Source: Gulosibacter massiliensis (GTDB lineage Bacteria > Actinomycetota > Actinomycetes > Actinomycetales > Microbacteriaceae). From it: a stretch of DNA of 7,666 bases. The position numbers and the translations under genes are program-made. The stretch lies in NCBI GenBank assembly GCA_945901035.1, contig CAMDKN010000059.1:1-7666 (forward strand). The letters are read 5' to 3'. The notes beneath the pieces were generated by a model. It did not search any database and was not told where the DNA came from. It was given only the letters and a program-made list of their open reading frames with translations. Shown here in pieces: positions 6,364 through 7,666 of the stretch (position 1 is the first letter of the stretch; the number at the start of each line of letters is the position of its first letter).

Positions 6364-6393
6364 TTATCCACAGTTATCCCCATGAACTCCACA
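6364..6393 (+). promoter_or_regulatory. DnaA box group 1
   Basis: A perfect DnaA box TTATCCACA (6364-6372) is followed one base later by TTATCCCCA (6374-6382, one mismatch). A degenerate copy AACTCCACA (6385-6393) keeps only the TCCACA core. Starts are 10 and 11 bp apart, so all three lie on the same face of the helix and in the same orientation. Confidence 0.8.
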
Positions 6394-6416
6394 GCATCAA
6401 CGGCGTGTTTCACACG

Positions 6417-6437
6417 TTATCTACATCGTTATCCACA
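6417..6437 (+). promoter_or_regulatory. DnaA box group 2, just upstream of the dnaB promoter
   Basis: TTATCTACA (6417-6425, one mismatch) and a perfect TTATCCACA (6429-6437) lie 12 bp apart in the same orientation as group 1. The second box ends 7 bases before the predicted -35 of dnaB, where bound DnaA could touch RNA polymerase. The 13-bp dyad CGTGTTTCACACG (6404-6416) lies directly before them. Confidence 0.8.
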
Positions 6438-6444
6438 GCCCTTC

Positions 6445-6473
6445 TTGCGTCAACGGCAGGACGAAAGTAGCGT
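6445..6473 (+). promoter_or_regulatory. Predicted dnaB promoter
   Basis: TTGCGT (6445-6450) and TAGCGT (6468-6473, fits TANNNT) are separated by 17 bases, which predicts a start near 6480 and an 89-nt leader before dnaB. A second, weaker -10-like element CATACT lies at 6522-6527 without a recognisable -35. Pattern match only. Confidence 0.5.
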
Positions 6474-6568
6474 TCTGAAAGTCTGCGTGGCGTGGCGCCA
6501 TCCGATGTCGCACCTCGCGCGCATACTGAAAGTTCCGAAAAGCACTATTGAGGGGAAGAGGATCGCTG

Positions 6569-7666
6569 ATGGCCGGACCGAAGCTCGAATTGGTCCCCGC
6601 GGGGACGGGAGATGCGCGCGTCCCACCGAACGACCAAGCCGCCGAAATGAGCACGCTTGGCGGCATGCTGCTCTCGAAAGATGCGGCTGCGGTCGTCCTC
6701 GAAATGCTGACGGGCGAGGACTTTTATTACCCCAAACACGAAATCATTTTTTCGGCAATCAACACGGTGTTCGGGCGGGCAGAGCCCATCGATGTCATCA
6801 TGATCACGGAACAGCTGACGCGCGAAGGAAACCTCGCCAAAGTCGGCGGAGCCAGCTACTTGCACACCCTGGAATCGTCGGTCCCGACGGCCGCCAACGC
6901 CAGCTATTACGCGGGGATCGTCGCGGACAAATCCGTTCTTCGCAAGCTAGTTCAGTCAGGAACGCGCATTACACAGTTGGGCTATGCCGCGGAGGGCGAA
7001 CCGTCCGAACTGGTCAACGAAGCCCAGATGGACATTTTTGCGATTGGCCGGGCGTCGGGTGCACAGGACGCCCTCGCGCTCTCAGACTCCGTCAAGTTTG
7101 CACTCGACGAACTGGAGATGCGAGAAAAGGAGCCCGACCGGGGAATTGATGTTCCTACCGGCTTCCGCGAACTAGACGAAGTCACCAACGGACTTCAGCC
7201 GGGACAGCTCATTCTCATCGCGGCGCGACCCGGACTCGGAAAGTCAACCCTCGCCCTCGACATTGCGCGCGCTTCAGCCCTGCACGCCAAGGTGCCCACC
7301 GTGTTCTTTTCCCTGGAAATGAGCGCGAACGAAATCACACACCGTTTCCTGGCGGCGGAAACCACCGTCCCGCTCACCGTGATTCGGAAGGGCAAAAAAC
7401 TGAGTGCCGATACCTGGAAGCGCCTCAACTCGGTCCAAGCGCGAGTCGGCGAGACGCCGCTGTACATCGATGACAGCCCGAACCTGACGTTGTCCGAGAT
7501 CCGTGCGAAGTGTCGTCGACTCAAGGCGCAGCGCGGCATCAAGCTCGTCATTATTGATTATCTGCAACTCTTGACGAGTGGGAAAAAGGCCGAGAACCGC
7601 CAGCAGGAAGTGTCGGAATTCTCGCGCGCGCTGAAACTGCTGGCCAAGGAACTCGAGGTACCCATC
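6569..7666 (+). CDS. dnaB: Replicative DNA helicase DnaB, C-terminus cut by window edge
   Basis: Hexameric 5'-3' helicase that opens DNA ahead of the replication fork using ATP. I translated 366 codons, open to the window end. The N-terminal domain (about 20-165) begins PPNDQAAEMSTLGGMLLSKD, with DFYYPKHEIIFSAI at 51-64 and the family's GGASYLHTL at 93-101. The linker helix region is about 170-190. The RecA-like ATPase domain then shows TGFRELDEVTNGLQPG (197-212), Walker A ARPGLGKST (219-227, K225), FSLEM (247-251, E250 the expected catalytic Glu), Walker B LVIIDYLQLL (326-335) and NRQQEVSEFSRALKLLAKEL (343-362). The later SQLNR and arginine-finger region lies outside the window. No intein interrupts the Walker A site. 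ATG 6569 has AGAGGA (6557-6562) 6 bases upstream. It is separated from rplI by a terminator and DnaA boxes, so it is a transcription unit of its own. Confidence 0.97.
   Translation, partial: MAGPKLELVPAGTGDARVPPNDQAAEMSTLGGMLLSKDAAAVVLEMLTGEDFYYPKHEIIFSAINTVFGRAEPIDVIMITEQLTREGNLAKVGGASYLHTLESSVPTAANASYYAGIVADKSVLRKLVQSGTRITQLGYAAEGEPSELVNEAQMDIFAIGRASGAQDALALSDSVKFALDELEMREKEPDRGIDVPTGFRELDEVTNGLQPGQLILIAARPGLGKSTLALDIARASALHAKVPTVFFSLEMSANEITHRFLAAETTVPLTVIRKGKKLSADTWKRLNSVQARVGETPLYIDDSPNLTLSEIRAKCRRLKAQRGIKLVIIDYLQLLTSGKKAENRQQEVSEFSRALKLLAKELEVPI

Larger units (their letters stand above)
6182..6568. other. rplI-dnaB intergenic region, no gene: terminator, AT-rich segment, DnaA boxes, dnaB promoter
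   Basis: This 387-bp stretch has no convincing coding sequence. In order it holds the rplI terminator, a segment of about two thirds A+T (6234-6330), a short hairpin-forming dyad GTGCTT-TCGAG-AAGCAC (6337-6353), a cluster of DnaA boxes (6364-6437), and a promoter-like pair with the dnaB leader (6445-6568). A plus-strand open frame beginning at 6325 runs through it out of frame with dnaB and is a shadow. The small palindrome TGGCGCCA (6493-6500) and a repeated CTGAAAGT (6475-6482 and 6526-6533) lie in the leader. Confidence 0.8.

Noticed and set aside
6404..6419. Possible ParB binding site (parS)
   Set aside because: TGTTTCAC (6406-6413) matches the first half of the parS consensus, but the second half reads ACGTTATC instead of GTGAAACA, so it is a half-site at best.
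6182..6568. The chromosome's main replication origin
   Set aside because: Boxes and AT-rich DNA fit, but oriC in this phylum normally lies at dnaA-dnaN. Moreover, the rpsF operon would run against replication if the origin were here. Kept only as an alternative.
6325..7149. 274-codon plus-strand frame starting in the DnaA-box region
   Set aside because: It overlaps dnaB in another frame, has no ribosome-binding site, and its composition is Arg-rich and motif-free. The dnaB frame has Walker A and B motifs and a Shine-Dalgarno.
7226..7560. Intein in DnaB
   Set aside because: Mycobacterial DnaB can carry inteins, but the Walker A (219-227) and Walker B (326-335) regions read through without any insertion. 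The part beyond the window cannot be judged.

Overview
The window looks like a chromosomal core segment from a high-GC actinobacterium. The set murJ, a DUF6049-type secreted protein, CCA tRNA nucleotidyltransferase, rpsF-ssb-rpsR-rplI and dnaB is the block found near the replication origin in that phylum. A Micrococcales/Microbacteriaceae member is my best guess. Supporting signs are a cysteine-free S18, TANNNT -10 boxes, apparently leaderless starts and very tight gene packing. The taxonomic call is an inference, because no rRNA is present. I see no mobile element, CRISPR array, tRNA or defence system.

Layout. Positions 1-1519 (minus) hold murJ, the lipid II flippase, cut at its C-terminus by the window edge. 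Positions 1516-2949 (minus) hold a secreted, membrane-anchored DUF6049-like protein whose stop overlaps the murJ GTG start by 4 bases. A 25-bp divergent intergenic region separates it from the CCA-adding enzyme (2975-4408, plus). That region contains the palindrome AGTCTAGACT, which gives each strand its own TAGACT -10 box placed for leaderless transcription. The rpsF operon follows on the plus strand: S6 (4524-4883), SSB (4889-5428), S18 (5457-5717) and L9 (5729-6181). It has a predicted promoter at the end of the CCA gene, a structured leader, and a strong 16-bp hairpin terminator at 6198-6237.

The 387-bp gap 6182-6568 is the most information-rich non-coding part. It holds the terminator, a strongly AT-rich segment (about two thirds A+T), a run of same-orientation DnaA boxes (two perfect TTATCCACA plus variants), and then a good -35/-10 pair leading into dnaB. 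The replicative helicase gene dnaB starts at 6569 and runs off the right edge after its Walker B motif. The arrangement is origin-like. However, gene orientation (rpsF operon and dnaB co-directional, the origin expected to the left beyond murJ) fits DnaA control of dnaB better than a second oriC.

Functionally the window links cell-wall precursor export (MurJ and its partner gene), tRNA 3'-end maturation, small- and large-subunit ribosomal proteins, and replication-fork proteins (SSB, DnaB). No clearly new system is present. The leads worth testing are the DnaA-box array before dnaB, the shared divergent leaderless promoter, and the rpsF leader, which can be drawn as a translational switch.
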